From contig JABYQQ010000012.1 in assembly GCA_022605405.1 (NCBI GenBank), positions 434,001-498,000 on the forward strand: 64,000 nt of DNA, in the 5' to 3' direction. The notes beneath the pieces are model-generated. The model worked only from the letters and a program-made list of their open reading frames with translations. It was not told the origin of the DNA and made no database searches. The translations under genes were made by a program, and so were the position numbers. Source of the DNA: Earliella scabrosa (Eukaryota > Basidiomycota > Agaricomycetes > Polyporales > Polyporaceae). The number at the start of each line of letters is the position of its first letter. Position 1 is the first letter of the stretch. This document shows positions 36,001-47,800 of this stretch, in pieces.

Positions 36001-36845
36001 TTAGGCCGCCTTCGCTCGATACTATCAATCGGACATACCGCAACATCGACACCGCCATCGAGCAGGAAGAGGAGGACGTCCAGAACCTCGCAGAGCGCCT
36101 TGCTCAGCTCGAGGTGTCCTCGACCGCCTCTCCCCTCCTCTCCTTCACCGCGTCCACGCGCGACAAGCGTCTCCCAGACCGCAACCGCCGTGTCGGCCGC
36201 GAAGTGACCCCGAACATCGCCGCATCGACCGCCGCAGCGCTCAACGCCGAACGCAGCGCCCAGAAGCTCAAGCGCGCCCTGCTCTCCGCACGGAAGGAGC
36301 CGCTGCTGAACACCAAGGCCGTCGACGCCGTCCCGCCCGAGCGCGAGCTCAAGACGCCCCGCAAGCCTCTCCTCGCACCCGGCTCAGGGCTGGGCGTCGG
36401 AGCTGCGTTCGCTGCGGGGCTGAACGGCGGCTTCCCCACGCTCCCCGCTGGGTCGACAGCAGTGAAGGGCGAGCCCGAGACTCCGACGCTGGACTGGACG
36501 CCGCCGCCTGCCTTCTCGTCGCCGTCATGGTCCCTGCCTCCGTTCGAGCTCGACGCCTCGCCGCTCGCCGGGCTGGGCGGGCCGCGTCGCTTGGGACGCG
36601 ACAAGGAGAAGCAGCACGCGAAGCCGATTCAGCTGCACTCCGGACAGAAGCCGCCGCCGCCTCCACCACCCGCAGGATTCAGCTGGGGCCCGGTGCCTGC
36701 GATCCATCCAAAGAACTCGATCTCGCTGCTCGCAGGGTTTGGCGACAGCAAGGGCAAGGCGAAGGACGAAGGCTTCTCCGAGTCCAGTGGGCTAGGGGGA
36801 TCGTGGGTTGCTGATGGGTTCGGCGAGAGCACGCCCAGGAAGTGA
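30080..36845 (+). CDS. NUP159: FG-repeat nucleoporin, Nup159/Nup214 type
   Basis: Cytoplasmic-face nuclear-pore component that in yeast recruits the DEAD-box helicase Dbp5 for mRNA export. The N terminus (about 500 residues, start 30080) reads as a beta-propeller: LFAIANSRGWFAAATRN, HIVTFTQDAARLLVAF, VSWSPKGKQVAIGLESGDIV and MYLYASDGTLTGWHI. A very long FG domain follows (31590-33840), with dozens of SFG, AFG, PFG and GFG units and repeated FGQSSFGQS blocks. Next comes a strongly acidic linker (34060-34240), a second Pro/Ser-rich region with sparse FG, and a Glu-rich stretch at 34570. Then there is a coiled-coil region (MSDLTQFKHIMKEVERELQK to DYIQASKKKLNSVKK), the part that binds the Nup82 complex in yeast. 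The tail ends FGESTPRK. About nine introns, most near the ends. No lesion seen. Confidence 0.88.
31620..33840 (+). repeat. FG-repeat domain of Nup159/Nup214
   Basis: A low-complexity tract coding for many phenylalanine-glycine dipeptides in Ser/Ala/Gly/Thr spacers. In places near-identical units (GQSSFGQS, around 32340-32410 and 32755-32830) repeat back to back, indicating local duplication. Long alternative-frame open readings here are shadows of this composition. Confidence 0.85.
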
Positions 36846-36998
36846 AGGGAGCCATATTCGAGTTCTGAGGATCTATGACCGCTATGAAACATCATGTATT
36901 ACCCTACGTCTCTAGCACAGACTACAGTGACAATCAGTACATGTTCCAGTATGACTTCTGGCCCCTCCCATGACATCGCTGTCCTCGCAAAAGATGCG

Positions 36999-37926
36999 TC
37001 AAGGTGCAGTCGTCTTTTCCCCCTCCTTCTCCGTCGACTTTGCAGCATCCGTACTCTGGCTCTTGCCCTGGCCCTCGTCCTCCGCATCTTCGAACTGCGC
37101 GGCGGACTTGTCGAACGGGTTGTAGATGATGCTCTCGAGGTGCGCGAGCGCGGCCTGGAAGCAACGATGCGTGCCAAAAAAGAGAAAGAAGATGGTCGGC
37201 GGACGGGGTCTAATACGGGTTGAAGCGACTATGATTGAGGAAATCGCTGCGCACTTTGCCGACCTCGCTGAGCTCCTCGTCCGCGTCTCCGTTGAACGTC
37301 TCGAACTCCCCCTGGTCCACGAACGCGTCGTCGTCGTCGTCCATCTCGTCCTCCTCGTTCGGGTCGGGATGGAGCGATGCGCACAGTGACAGGCTCTCGA
37401 ATATAGGCTCGACTGTCGAGGATGGAGTCAGTCGCGTACGTACGAAGCAAAGCGTGAAGGCAGAACGCACGAGCGGATGAATCTTTTGGGATGATCACGA
37501 GCTCGCGCATGCTAGTCGCGTCCTCGTCTTCTTCTGTTGCATCCGCCGCGGAAGGCTCGTCAAGCTGGCAGTAGATAGACGGCCCAGACTCGGCGCGCGA
37601 GATGGCATGAAGGGTGATGGACGGGTAATCGACCTGGAAGCCGCGCCCAGTTGCGGAGAGGAAGACGAGTACACTGGACGCAAGGTGAGACGCGTTCGCT
37701 GGCTGATAGTGCGCGCATACCTCTCGATCACATATAGCGAGCCGTTCGCTGCGTCCTGTGCGGAGAAGCCGTCGAGTGGGGGATCGAGCGTGACCGAGAC
37801 GTTGTCCTCCTTGTGGCGGAGGACGGGAGGGATGTCTGCGAAGGACGCGGGGGTGGATGCGCTCAGCGTTTTGTGTTCCTCGGGGGAGATGTGTGTCGGC
37901 AGCGAGGAGACGAGTGTGATGGCCAT
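36999..37926 (-). CDS. pICln, methylosome/snRNP-assembly chaperone
   Basis: Binds Sm proteins and the PRMT5 methyltransferase before snRNP assembly in the cytoplasm; historically called chloride-conductance regulator ICln. The start at 37926 gives MAITLVSSLPTHISPEEHKT. The PH-like fold is seen as NGSLYVIES joined over an intron to VLVFLSATGRGFQVDYPSIT and LHAISR, then PSIYCQLDEP and MRELVIIPKDSS. An acidic segment follows (DEMDDDDDAFVDQGEFETFN), then LAHLESIIYNPFDK and AQFEDAEDEGQGK, stop at 36999. Both acidic stretches are typical of the family. About four introns. It lies head-to-head with the SH3-protein gene, 211 bp apart, and converges with the nucleoporin. Confidence 0.88.
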
Positions 37927-38137
37927 TTTGTGCGCGTCCCGAGTGCGTTTGGAGACAAGAGATACGCGCGAGGAGGAGGAGAGGACCCTGGCAGAGCGAG
38001 ATGGAGAGTCGATCTCGATCTAGCCGCGCGCGTCCTACGAGATCTCGCAGCATGCCGAGCGGCCACCGCTGCCTCTCAGCTCAGCCTCGAGCTCCTCCGC
38101 CTCTTCTCTCTCAACAACGACCACGACCGCACGCAGG
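37927..38137. promoter_or_regulatory. Shared divergent promoter, pICln / SH3 protein
   Basis: 211 bp between two diverging start codons. CT-rich sequence on the plus strand precedes the SH3-protein start. No defined element is claimed. Confidence 0.5.
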
Positions 38138-39055
38138 ATGCCCGTCTCGACGCCCTCGGATCCCCAGTCCGCCGCGCTCCTCGCGCACATCCTCCAGCAG
38201 ACGCAGCAGAACATCTCCTTCCTCGCCGCTCAGAACTACATCACCCCCACCGAGGCCGCCGAGCTCATCACCCGTCTCTCACAAGGGCCCTCCACCACCT
38301 CGTCCTCTTCCGTTGACAATGTCACCAACAGCATGAACAACCTCGCGGTCGGCCCAGCTCGCGCTGACTCCGCCCGCCGTGTGCCCCCGCCCCCACCAAG
38401 GGGCAGCAACGTCCAGAAGGCGCGCGCCATCTGGGCTTACAATGAGGACGGCAGGGTGAGTCCCGCTTACATCCCTCTGCTGACTCTGCACCTCCATCCG
38501 CTCCCGGCTCACATTCGTTTGCAATGTCAATCAGGAGCCAAACGACCTCTCCTTCTCCGCCGGCGAGACCATTGAGATCGTTGACGAGACAAACGGAGAC
38601 TGGTGGACGGGTAGATGCAGAGGCAAGCAAGGCCTCTTCCCCTCCAACCACGTTGAGAAGATCTCCAATGCCAGCTCTCCACCTCCCCCGGCTCCCTCTC
38701 CCATGTCCATGCCCCCGATGCCCGTCGGCCCGACGTCCTACTACACTCCTCCTCCGGGCCCACCCCACCACCAACCGTACGGCGGTTACGAGAAGGCACC
38801 CATGTACCAGTCGCACTATGCCCCTCCTGCGCCCGCGCCCGTGCCCGTCCAGGCCCCTGCTCCCGTGCAACAAGAGCCGGAGAAGAAGCCGAGCAAGTTC
38901 AGCGGTTTGGGCAACACAATGGCCACCTCGGCTGCAGGCGGTGTTGGTTTCGGTGCCGGTAAGCTGTTGTCCACTAGCGTCGTGCGCACACGCTGATCAT
39001 ATTCATCGTTGTAGGTGCCGCCATCGGCAGCGGCATCGTGAATGCCATCTTCTGA
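38138..39055 (+). CDS. SH3-domain protein, Lsb1/Pin3-like
   Basis: Probable cortical-actin adaptor; yeast Lsb1 and Lsb2/Pin3 bind Las17 (WASP) through their SH3 domain. The start at 38138 gives [20 protein letters not shown] and a short helical region ([15 protein letters not shown]) related to the N terminus of these adaptors. The SH3 domain ([47 protein letters not shown]) has the conserved WW and PSNxV motifs. A Pro/Tyr-rich linker ([23 protein letters not shown]) leads to [20 protein letters not shown] and, over a last intron, to a Gly-rich end ([19 protein letters not shown]) resembling a glycine zipper. Two or three introns. Specific orthology to Lsb1 or Lsb2 is not settled. Confidence 0.82.
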
Positions 39056-39278
39056 AGGCGATGCTGCTCGCAATCGCATTGTCTTTCTTCATTCGCTGTT
39101 CACCCTATTTATTTGCTTTTCCAGACTATGGTCGTGTAGGGTACACATGTGACAGTGTAATCACAGCACTGGACGAAAGCGTACATGCAGGACGGTCCGG
39201 ACTTACGGCTCCTAACGATACAGATTGGTACATGGTCTACGAACCTCGTCTCTAACCTTCTACACTAAACCGCTCCTT

Positions 39279-41070
39279 CTATGACACTGTGTCCTTGTCT
39301 GTTATGGGAATGCCGAAGATTGCTTTGACCCGACGGACTGTTTCATGATCCCCCGTGTTCTGAGTCGAGGTTCAGTCAAGTATGCAACAGCCAATGCACA
39401 GAGCAGACCTTCGTAATCTCGTCGCTGATCTTCACCGTAGGCTTCCCATCGACGGAAGACAGCTTGATGACCATATTCAACGCACGACTCTTCTCCTTTC
39501 CTCCGCTCGACGTCTTCTTGAAATCGTTCGACAAGGACGTCCCGATCCCGAACGCACACTTGAACCCGAGCTCGTCGCACTGCTTCTTCAGCTTCAGCGC
39601 CTTCTCCACGTTCAGCGCGTCGGAGAAGATGATCGTCTTCGTGGTGTGGTCGACTCCGAGCTGCTGGTATATCTCCTTCGCGCGGGGGGCAAAGATGTAC
39701 GGGTCGCCAGAGTCCTGCCGCAGCCCCGTCCATTGCTGAGCAAAGTGCGGATTGGCGACAAAGTCCTGATATAAGACACACAAGCACAGGGACGTCGTTA
39801 GATCGAGTTACGGGTCAGGAGCGTAGAGGTGGACGTACCTTGTAGAAGGCCTCGGTAGAGAAGGTGTCCGTCAAGGCTATCTGGAGGGCGTTGGGGTATG
39901 TCTGCTCCCATAGTTCCAGAGCGGTGCCGTTCGCATGTTCATATCCTCTGAGCGCTCCTACCTGTGTAGCGAGCGAGCGAGGTCAGTGAGGGAATTACTA
40001 GCGTAGGCGAACAAGGTACGTACACCCATGAACCACTCGCTGATAGCACATGTACTCATTAGCAACCCTACATGTAGTTCGAGATATACACGCACTGTGC
40101 GATGGTCCCGACAGGAGAGACTCCGAACTCCTTTGCAAAATGCATCTGTGCAGTGCGACACATCAGCCAGTGTCGACGCCACATGGAAGCCTTGTGCCCT
40201 GGTCATACATTGCTCGTTCCGTTGACGTGCCCCCTCCCCGGGTTGTCTTTTGCAGCCTTGAGGATCGCCTCCATCACGAGCCGTTGTGTACGCTGCGATC
40301 GTCTCCGACGGGTACCGAACTCGCTGAAGATGCAACCGGCCTTCAAGAGTGTCACCGCCTTCTCGTACGCAGCCTCTGCATCAATTTCCGAGGTCAAATG
40401 AGCGCAGCGCACTGCATGTCGAGCGGGTCCTCACCCTCCTGCCCATCGTAGCTCCAGTCGCGGTCGGTGGTCGTGAAGTATATCTCACTCAGGCATGCCA
40501 TGAGCGGGACCTCCCAGAGGATGGTCTCCTCCCACGGCCCGACCGCGTCGATGTGGATGTGCCCCCGTGCGCTCGGGTCGTTGCGCGCGTTCTTATCTGC
40601 GTCCTCCGGGATGGGCTCGAACTCGATGCGAAGCTGCTCCGGCTTGAAGCGGTATGCCTCCAGATAGTCGAGGTAGGGCGGCTTGAAGTAGGGGCAAGTC
40701 CTCTCGAGCCATGCGCGCTCGTCTAGAGAGAGGCTCAGCCTGTCGAACTCTACAATACGGTCATGAGATTACTACTTGTCATAGTAGGAGGGGGACCATG
40801 AGGGGCCCTGCTCACGAGCCGCAGAGCGCTTGAAGTGATTATAGCACTCGCGTGTGAAGTGCACATCCTTGTCCCGATGGGTAAAGTGGTACGTCCCCTG
40901 AACTCCAGGAAAATGCTGCAGCACAGCTTGCTGCATCGTGAACTATGGAAGGATGGCGGCGGTGTTAGTCTCTACTAGCTATACTGCGCGATGGGATCCT
41001 GGCACACCTTGTAGAGGTCTGTGTCCAGCATGGACGCTGGAAGAACCAGCTGCTCGCCTCCTGCAGACAT
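39279..41070 (-). CDS. NPT1: Nicotinate phosphoribosyltransferase
   Basis: Forms nicotinate mononucleotide from nicotinate and PRPP, using ATP, in the Preiss-Handler salvage route to NAD. The start at 41070 gives MSAGGEQLVLPASMLDTDLY, then FTMQQAVLQHFPGVQGTYHF, RYGV-less middle blocks, EFGTRRRRSQRTQ (substrate loop), NGTSNMHFAKEFGVSPVGTI, AHEWFMGVGALRGYEHANG, ALTDTFSTEAFYKDF, GLRQDSGDPYIF, KTIIFSDALNVEKALKL and GFKCAFGIGTSLSNDF. The C terminus spliced at the last intron reads GDHETVRRVKAIFGIP and stops at 39279. Motif order and approximate length (about 430 residues) agree with yeast Npt1. About seven introns. It is head-to-head with RRP41. Confidence 0.93.
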
Positions 41071-41274
41071 GTTTGCACAAAGCTGCTGAGGAGCCTGGTG
41101 GTGGTCTGGATAAGAGCACAGTATGTTGTTTCGGATACATACAGATAGAGTCAATCCGTTTCGCTCGGATTGTGTCATCAACCCTAACCCCAGCACGCGC
41201 TCGATCGAAGATCTCAAGAACAACTTCGATTGCACCGCTCGCGCTGTGGCGACACTCGCGTCTTGCTCTCGACC
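41071..41274. promoter_or_regulatory. Shared divergent promoter, NPT1 / RRP41
   Basis: 204 bp separate the two start codons. No defined element recognised. Confidence 0.5.
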
Positions 41275-42181
41275 ATGGTGAGTACCTCGCTCCGTCCCTG
41301 TTGCTACTTGTTTGTAAGACCACATATAGAGCTCAAGAATAGAAATTCTCAACGACGGCGGCTTTCGTTCAGATGGTCGCAAGCAGTTTGAGCTTCGCGA
41401 CATCACCATCGACCTCTCCCAGCAGGGCACCGCAGACGGCTCGGCCATGATCACCCATGGCCTCACCCAAGTTCTCGTCACCGTGTTTGGTCCACGAGAA
41501 GCGAAGATGCGCTCCCAGACACTGCATGACCGCGCAGTACTCAACGTCGAGATGAGCGTCGCACCGTTCAGCACCGGCGAGCGTCGAAAACGTTCACGTG
41601 CGGACAGGTGAGGACATACAATGGTAGACCCCCCTCAATGCATGTCTAACGTGTGCCAAGCATCTAGACGAATACTCGAGCTTGCCTCCATGATCGCCTC
41701 CACCTTCGAGCCCGTCGTCCAAACGACGCTCTACCCCCGCTCCCAGATCGACATCTACGTCCACGTCCTCCAGCAAGACGGCTCCCTCCTCCCCGCCTGC
41801 ATCAACGCCACGACGCTCGCGCTCATCACCGCCGGTGTCCCTCTGCACGACTTCGTCTGCGCCGTCACCGGGGGCGTGCACTCAACCTCGCCTCTCCTCG
41901 ACCTCACGACGCTCGAGGAGAACGACGTGCCGCACATGACGGTCGCGGTCATGCCGAGGACACGCAAGGTGACGCTCGTCACGATGGAGACCCGACTGCA
42001 CGTCGATCGATTCCGGGAGCTCTTTGAGCTCGCGTGCGAGGCGGGGCAGACGCTCCACAAAGAGATGAGGGCTGCCGTCAAGGAGCGCACGGTCGCGCTC
42101 GTTGGGGCGATGGACGCTGGGTCCAAGCCCGGAGCAGCGGACGATAGAGACCGAGACATTGTCATGGATGATAGCATATGA
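41275..42181 (+). CDS. RRP41: Exosome subunit RRP41 (Ski6/EXOSC4)
   Basis: RNase-PH-type subunit of the six-membered exosome ring, catalytically silent in fungi, for 3'-to-5' RNA processing in nucleus and cytoplasm. The first coding exon is only the start codon (41275-41277); a canonical GTGAGT..TAG intron follows. The second exon then gives MSSRIEILNDGGFRSDGRKQ in frame, the near-invariant N terminus. Later blocks are QGTADGSAMITHGLTQVLVT, VFGPREAKMRSQTLHDRAVL, NVEMSVAPFSTGERRKRSRA, ASMIASTFEPVVQTTLYPRS and HVLQQDGSLLPACINATTLA. A single internal intron (about 41608-41667) splits ADR-RILEL. The C-terminal 30 residues are charged and poorly conserved. Stop at 42179-42181. Confidence 0.92.
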
Positions 42182-42426
42182 ATCCCGAATGGCCATGTAG
42201 TTCACGCGTCGTATGTACGTCCTTCGCGTCGTACGTCCTTCTCATCGCAGTGTTTCCACAACTGATTCCGGGGCGATGGTACGACTTTTGCTCCTTTCAG
42301 GAGCAGTTTGGCGATGACATAACACAGGTGGTACAAAGCATACGGGAACCGCGGCTAACAACGTATGCTATCTCTCGCCCTTGTTGATTCACACAGGTCA
42401 TTCGGCTCAGCCACTCCTCCTGCATG

Positions 42427-44117
42427 CTATTCACGGGAATGCGATACCTCCAACTCGATATCTGCCATCCACGTCTCCGACTCTGCCAAATAGAGATCGG
42501 AATCCGGGACATTCTCATTATATGTATCGTCGGTGACCGATGAGCCCACCGAGCCAAGCACGCGCCGGTCAAAGGCGATAGAGCTTTGGTGTCCCGTAGC
42601 AGTGTCGATGGTGCCGATCTGGGAAGTTAGGCGACGGCTCCTGCTATCCACCGCCTGTAAATCGAGCATGAAGCGCGACATGAGGATCGCCAGCATCCTA
42701 CGCGAATCGAGAATGGAGTCAATCCCGAGTCCTCGACACGTCAACTACAAGATACTATGACACTCACGGTGAGATGATGTAGTTGATGTAGCTCAAGATC
42801 TCTATCGTCTCACTCTGGTCAGAGAGCTACAGATGCGAATGAGCGCTGCGTTGGTGCGGCGAGGAGCGTGATACCAATTACCAGACGGAGCCTAAAGGCA
42901 ATATAGAGGGCATTGAGTATGATGAGGGCCCTGCGCGCAAGAGTCAGCCATTTCTGAGGGCGCACGAACGCCGGGTATTACGTGAAGTAGACAGTCCCTT
43001 CGAGGATTCATTTAGCCAGTCGGAAAGAATTGCAGCACCGCCGGCAACACTCACCGTCTCGCACAAGGGTATGGGCCAGGCTGTTTCTCTTGGGCCACTC
43101 CCCGCCCTTGTAGAGCACTGCCCACGTTATTGCGATCACCAGGATGTCTGCGAGCATCAGCGTTCCGCGCATCGTGACAAACACTAACAAACGTTCAGTC
43201 AGTCACTCCAACTTGAAGTTAGCGGTTGGTGTAACGCACATCTGTGATAGATTTCAGCCTCTAGCGGTTGGACAGAGCGGAACTGCATACGCAAGTACTA
43301 TAGAAGGACTCGTCTTGTTCCCTCCAACACATCCATACGGCGGGATGACCATCCCAACAACATTCCTGATGTGCCCCTGTCGCAATTTTAGATCACGTAC
43401 GCATCCATGAATCGTAGACCATATTCGACGCACCGCGGTTATGAAAAAGAGCACCATCGAAAGGAAGAAGATGAGGGCGGAAAGGACACGATTGCGGCAC
43501 AGTGCGTATGAACGCAACGCGGAGAACCCTAGCAAATGTACGCTAAGTCCCCTCTGGCCTCCGAGCTCGCGTCCATGCTTACCTGCCCACGGTATATATT
43601 GGAGAGCCTCGACTGCGACGATTGCCTGGATCCCTGCTTGACAACCGAAGAGACGTTAAGCCACATCGACTCTCCTAATCCGCAGAGCAATTTCGTTACC
43701 TCTGCGGCATAGTGTTATCAGCCTTACGGCACCGACGGAATTCTTGCGAGTGCACTCACGCTATCCGTCACCAGGCTAAAGGAGCCAAGGTTGAAGGTGT
43801 GGTATGCTAGGACAGTGTATCTGTTCGTGTAGAACAAGATGCTTGCTCCGGTCCACGGTTTCCTCCAGAAGAGGTTCACTTCCTCGAGGAAAGTAACCAG
43901 ATACTCATACATGTATAACGCTGAGCGTAAGTGTTGAACGGAGCGACGCACAAAGGCAAAAAAACCAGGGCACTCACCCGCTGACGCGATTGTGAGAAGA
44001 TTTGCTACAAAGCTTGAAACCGAATGTTCATATTGATCCCATTGAACGAGTAGCTAGAAGGACCCACTTTTCGTTGTAAATTGCGACGATTTCTACATCT
44101 TGTTCATGAGCAGACAT
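42427..44117 (-). CDS. DUF6533-type seven-helix membrane protein
   Basis: Orphan basidiomycete 7TM protein of unknown role. The start at 44117 gives MSAHEQDVEIVAIYNEK, then FVANLLTIASA and ALYMYEYLVTFLEEVNLFWR, the DUF6533 signature, with WTGASILFYTNRYTVLAYH. Later blocks are FALRSYALCRNRVLSALIFF, GTLMLADILVIAITWAVLY, RNSLAHTLVRDG, ALIILNALYIAFRLR, ILSYINYIIS and LMSRFMLDLQAV. The soluble tail has VLGSVGSSVTDDTYN and ends EVSHSRE, stop at 42427. All blocks are in frame or joined by plausible short introns, so it looks intact. A truncated copy of its first three exons lies at 48724-49053, on the far side of the orphan kinase-like gene. It converges with RRP41. Confidence 0.77.
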
Positions 44118-44871
44118 AACGGCCATCACCTAGGAATGCGACCCGTAGCGTGGCGAGGGAGAGTCGGAGTACAGATGCTGACTCGGACAGTGATAAAGCT
44201 AAGGCCCGGGTTTGAAATACGAATGTCCCTTTAGCCTGCCGCGGAGCCGCGTGGCTATTCGGTCATGATCCAGGCGCCCCGCCCAAGAAGCACCGCTGAC
44301 CATCCCTGGGAGCAATTCTGATGCATGCCTTAGATCGACCGTAGGGACCCGTAGGTGTCCTAGTACTCTGATAGTCCCTGTTTAGCACCATGTCAGGCAG
44401 GCGTGAGTCGACAACTCAACAATGCGTCAGGGTATAGCGCAGTACTCACTGCTTGGGGAACACTGACACGCCTGGAAATCGAATCGATAGTTAGTGAGTA
44501 ATGCTCCTCGCAGTAGGCACGTCATGCAACTGTCACTGATTCCGACTCGGCTGTTACGACGTTCCATCGGACTTTTGCACACGAAGATGAACGGACAAAC
44601 TTGGAATGCCTACAAACGTTTGCCAGACATAGAAGGGAGGTAGCACAGAGTGGCGAGAACTTGGCTCGGACCTCGGTGTACGTGGAACGTGAGAGTTGCA
44701 ACGAATGATTATGTGCGTAGGAGAGGATTGTGAGGGCGCGGATGACGTAGAAACTGGGTGGTATCGGAAGGGAAAGTGGATGCCTGCCAAAGGTCGGTAG
44801 GATGGAGATGCTTGATCCAGTCTGCCTACGTATCGATCGTATGATAGCGCAACGCATCAGAGTCAACACTG
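44118..44871. other. Gap between DUF6533 gene start and kinase-like gene stop
   Basis: Holds the DUF6533 promoter. The minus-strand frame at 44522-44875 (117 codons) directly overlaps the kinase stop codon, but lacks recognisable motifs. Not annotated as a gene. Confidence 0.35.
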
Positions 44872-47800
44872 TCATCGACGGTGATTGGTGAAGAACTCCG
44901 TATGCAGAGCGTCGAGATCTTCCTGACGAGCGTCCTCGTCCGTCGTCAGCGATGCTTGGCCAAAGTCGATGATGGTGAGCGTGTTGTCATTGTTCAGAAG
45001 TACATTTCGGGGTGCAAGATCGAGGTGACACACACCGCGCTCATGCAGGGCTTCAACCGCCGCCTGCAGGTCGCGCCTACATGCCAGCACTCAGCCTGAG
45101 TTGTGACACAAGCACGACAGGGCGAACGGATGGTACGTACCATTGGCTCTCGTCCAACACGCCACGGGCGTGTTTTCCCGGTTCAAGTGACATGACAAGC
45201 GCAAGCATCGAGAGGGATGTGTCGGAGTCCGGGTCGCCCTGGCAAGTGCCTGTCTCGCGGTAGAGTCCGTAGCACCGTGGAATCCTGACGCGTTCGGTCA
45301 ACATCGAGCCCGCCCGCAACAGATAGTCGTATATGGCCATCTCCCTTTGGAGCTCTTCGTGACCAGACGGGGTGAGCGCTAGCTTCACGACGAGGAACTC
45401 GATGCCATGCGCAATGCCGTCGTGAGCAGCCGCAATACCGCCCCAGACATGGCAGTGCCTGTCGCCTGAATTGAAGCATGACCGGGCGTCAAGGCACAGA
45501 ACGCCGACGGTGGTGGAGCTCGACCTTTCAAGTTGCATCGGGCCCATGGACGAGGAGGGGCTGATGGTCGTACGGACATAATCGCTGTGGTCAGCCAGTG
45601 GCTTCCCGATCGTGTCGGATGCTGGATCTACCGGAGCAGCACATGACAGGGGAGGATATGTCTCTGTCGGGCTCACTGCCTTGCAGCTCGGCTCGGACGC
45701 CCGTTGCACACACTGGTGAGATACAGATGGCGGACATACTAAATCATGCAGAACAGGGGTCTTAGTATGAGGCTTCTATACCTCCGAATAACCAACGCAC
45801 CTTGAGGCAGGGCGATGCGCTCAAAATATACAGGCTCTGGGGAAGCAAGCAGGTGGCCATCGTGTATCGTGAACGCCATGCCTGAGAAGATGGCGTTCAT
45901 GCTTGCCACCTCACGTAGACGGCGAGCGAACTGCAAAGTGATAGTTCAGGGATCGTCCGTATATAAGGCATCTGTTAGCAACCTCACCTGTGTTGACTCT
46001 CCAATTGCAAGCGGTATGTCGTCGGGCACAAGCATAGAGAGATTTCTGCTCAACCCATATTCTCGCGTAGTGCTGCCGCCGCTCTCCTTGGATACAGGAC
46101 TACCATGCGTGATGTCGTCTTGCTGGTGATTGCCATCATCCGGGAAGCTCTTCTCTTGAGGGCTGCTGCAGGAACCAGGATCCCCGGGGCTGCCGCCGGA
46201 CGGATATCCATCGCTTCTCCAAGAGCCATTGTTGTCTTGCGGAGCGTCGCGCCCTGAACCGGGACGTTCCTTGGGCTTGCCGTACTTCGAGACTACATCG
46301 TAGTATAGACGCAAAAATCTGTCTCGGGTGCGGATGATGTCATCGCGCCGTTGGCCGACCAGAGCATCCAAGTCGTCACCGCATTCTTCCGCCGCCATTC
46401 GCCAGCTTGAATCTTGCATGTTGAGTTCATGCTCCTGAAATGCATTTTGCAAGCGTCGCATGTCGGACTCGAAGCTGCAGTCCAGACTGTTGCCTCTCTC
46501 GTGGTGGGGTGCCTCTTGCAGCTCCGCAGCCACGTCCGAAGGCGAAGATGTGTCCGGACGGTGGCGGAGTTCAGATGCGAGCAAACGATGTTGCAGAGCT
46601 TCGCATATAACCGCAGCGAGAACTTCGAACATGGATGGAGAACTCGGATCTGGCTTCGCCGAATACGCAGACATGGGCAGTGTGTTGTGATGATGAATCA
46701 GCCAATCAGCGAGATGCTTGCCTTGACAGACGTCGATGCTTGTGTCGTCCGTAAGAATATTGATGGGGAGTCGTGGCAGCCGGGAGAGGTAGTCGGGAGA
46801 GAGATACAGAGTTTGCGTCCGAGGATCGCGCATCCCAATACGCAGCTCTGAAAACCAGTCTGTAAAGACGGAGAAGAGATTACCTGAGGCGACCATCTCT
46901 TGCCATATCTAACAAGTAGTGAGCATTCAGCTACGTTAATATGACAGAGCTCCCTCTACCTGCAAGATGCGCGATTGTTCTTCAGCTTCGGCTACTTTTG
47001 GAGACGGAGGCGCTGACTCGGATGAAGGCAGGAACGCTGACAGAGGCCGAGATGGAGTTGATGGAGGCGGAGGCACTGATAGAGGCGGAGACGAAGTAAC
47101 CTCGGATGAGGTTACTGGCAAGGGTTCCATCATTCCAAGTCGCCTTGCCACAGCATCCAGGAGGGAGCTGTCGAAGTCAATTGCGGCCTGGTCTGCAAAG
47201 AGCTTGGCAAGCACTTCCGAGGTGTTGTACTGGCGCCACTCTGGATCTTCGTTGCTCTCCCGGTAACCGTCTTCTTCCAGGGACTTAGTCGATACCTCGT
47301 CGAGGTACTGCATTCTACCTTCCCAAAGGTCTACCTTCGTTACCGCCGTGAGGGTTGACGCTGATCTACCGGACTTTGGCTGTGGGTAGGTGACCGAGAT
47401 AGGTGTGCCGGCGATGACTTCGTCGCCGATGGACTTCAGGTTCCTGAGGGCTGGTTGCACTTGCCATGGAAGTAGGTTACGCAAGGTGGGGTCGCAGAGC
47501 TGACGATGCAGAGAGAACAGCCGTAACCGTGCGCCGTTGGGTGGCCTGACAAAGAATGCAGGGAATTGGCCCTTCTCAAAGCTAGCAAGCATGATGCATA
47601 TATCGGCTGTTGGGTGCGACCTCGGATCCACAGGAATTCGGTAATCGAGCGCATGGGGGTTTGAAGCGACCCCATCCGGGGGTCGAAACGCAGAGAAGAT
47701 CCCCATGTCGATATCGGAACCATCGGGACGTACGGGGACGCCGTTGACAGCAGCAGCAAGGACAAGGCGAGAGACCGCTGAGAGAAATGGGGAGATATAC

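Noticed and set aside
44522..44875. 117-residue minus-strand frame overlapping the kinase-like stop codon
   Set aside because: Could be a missing 3' extension of the kinase, but it has no C-lobe motif (no APE-like or helix-F Asp), so it was not joined.
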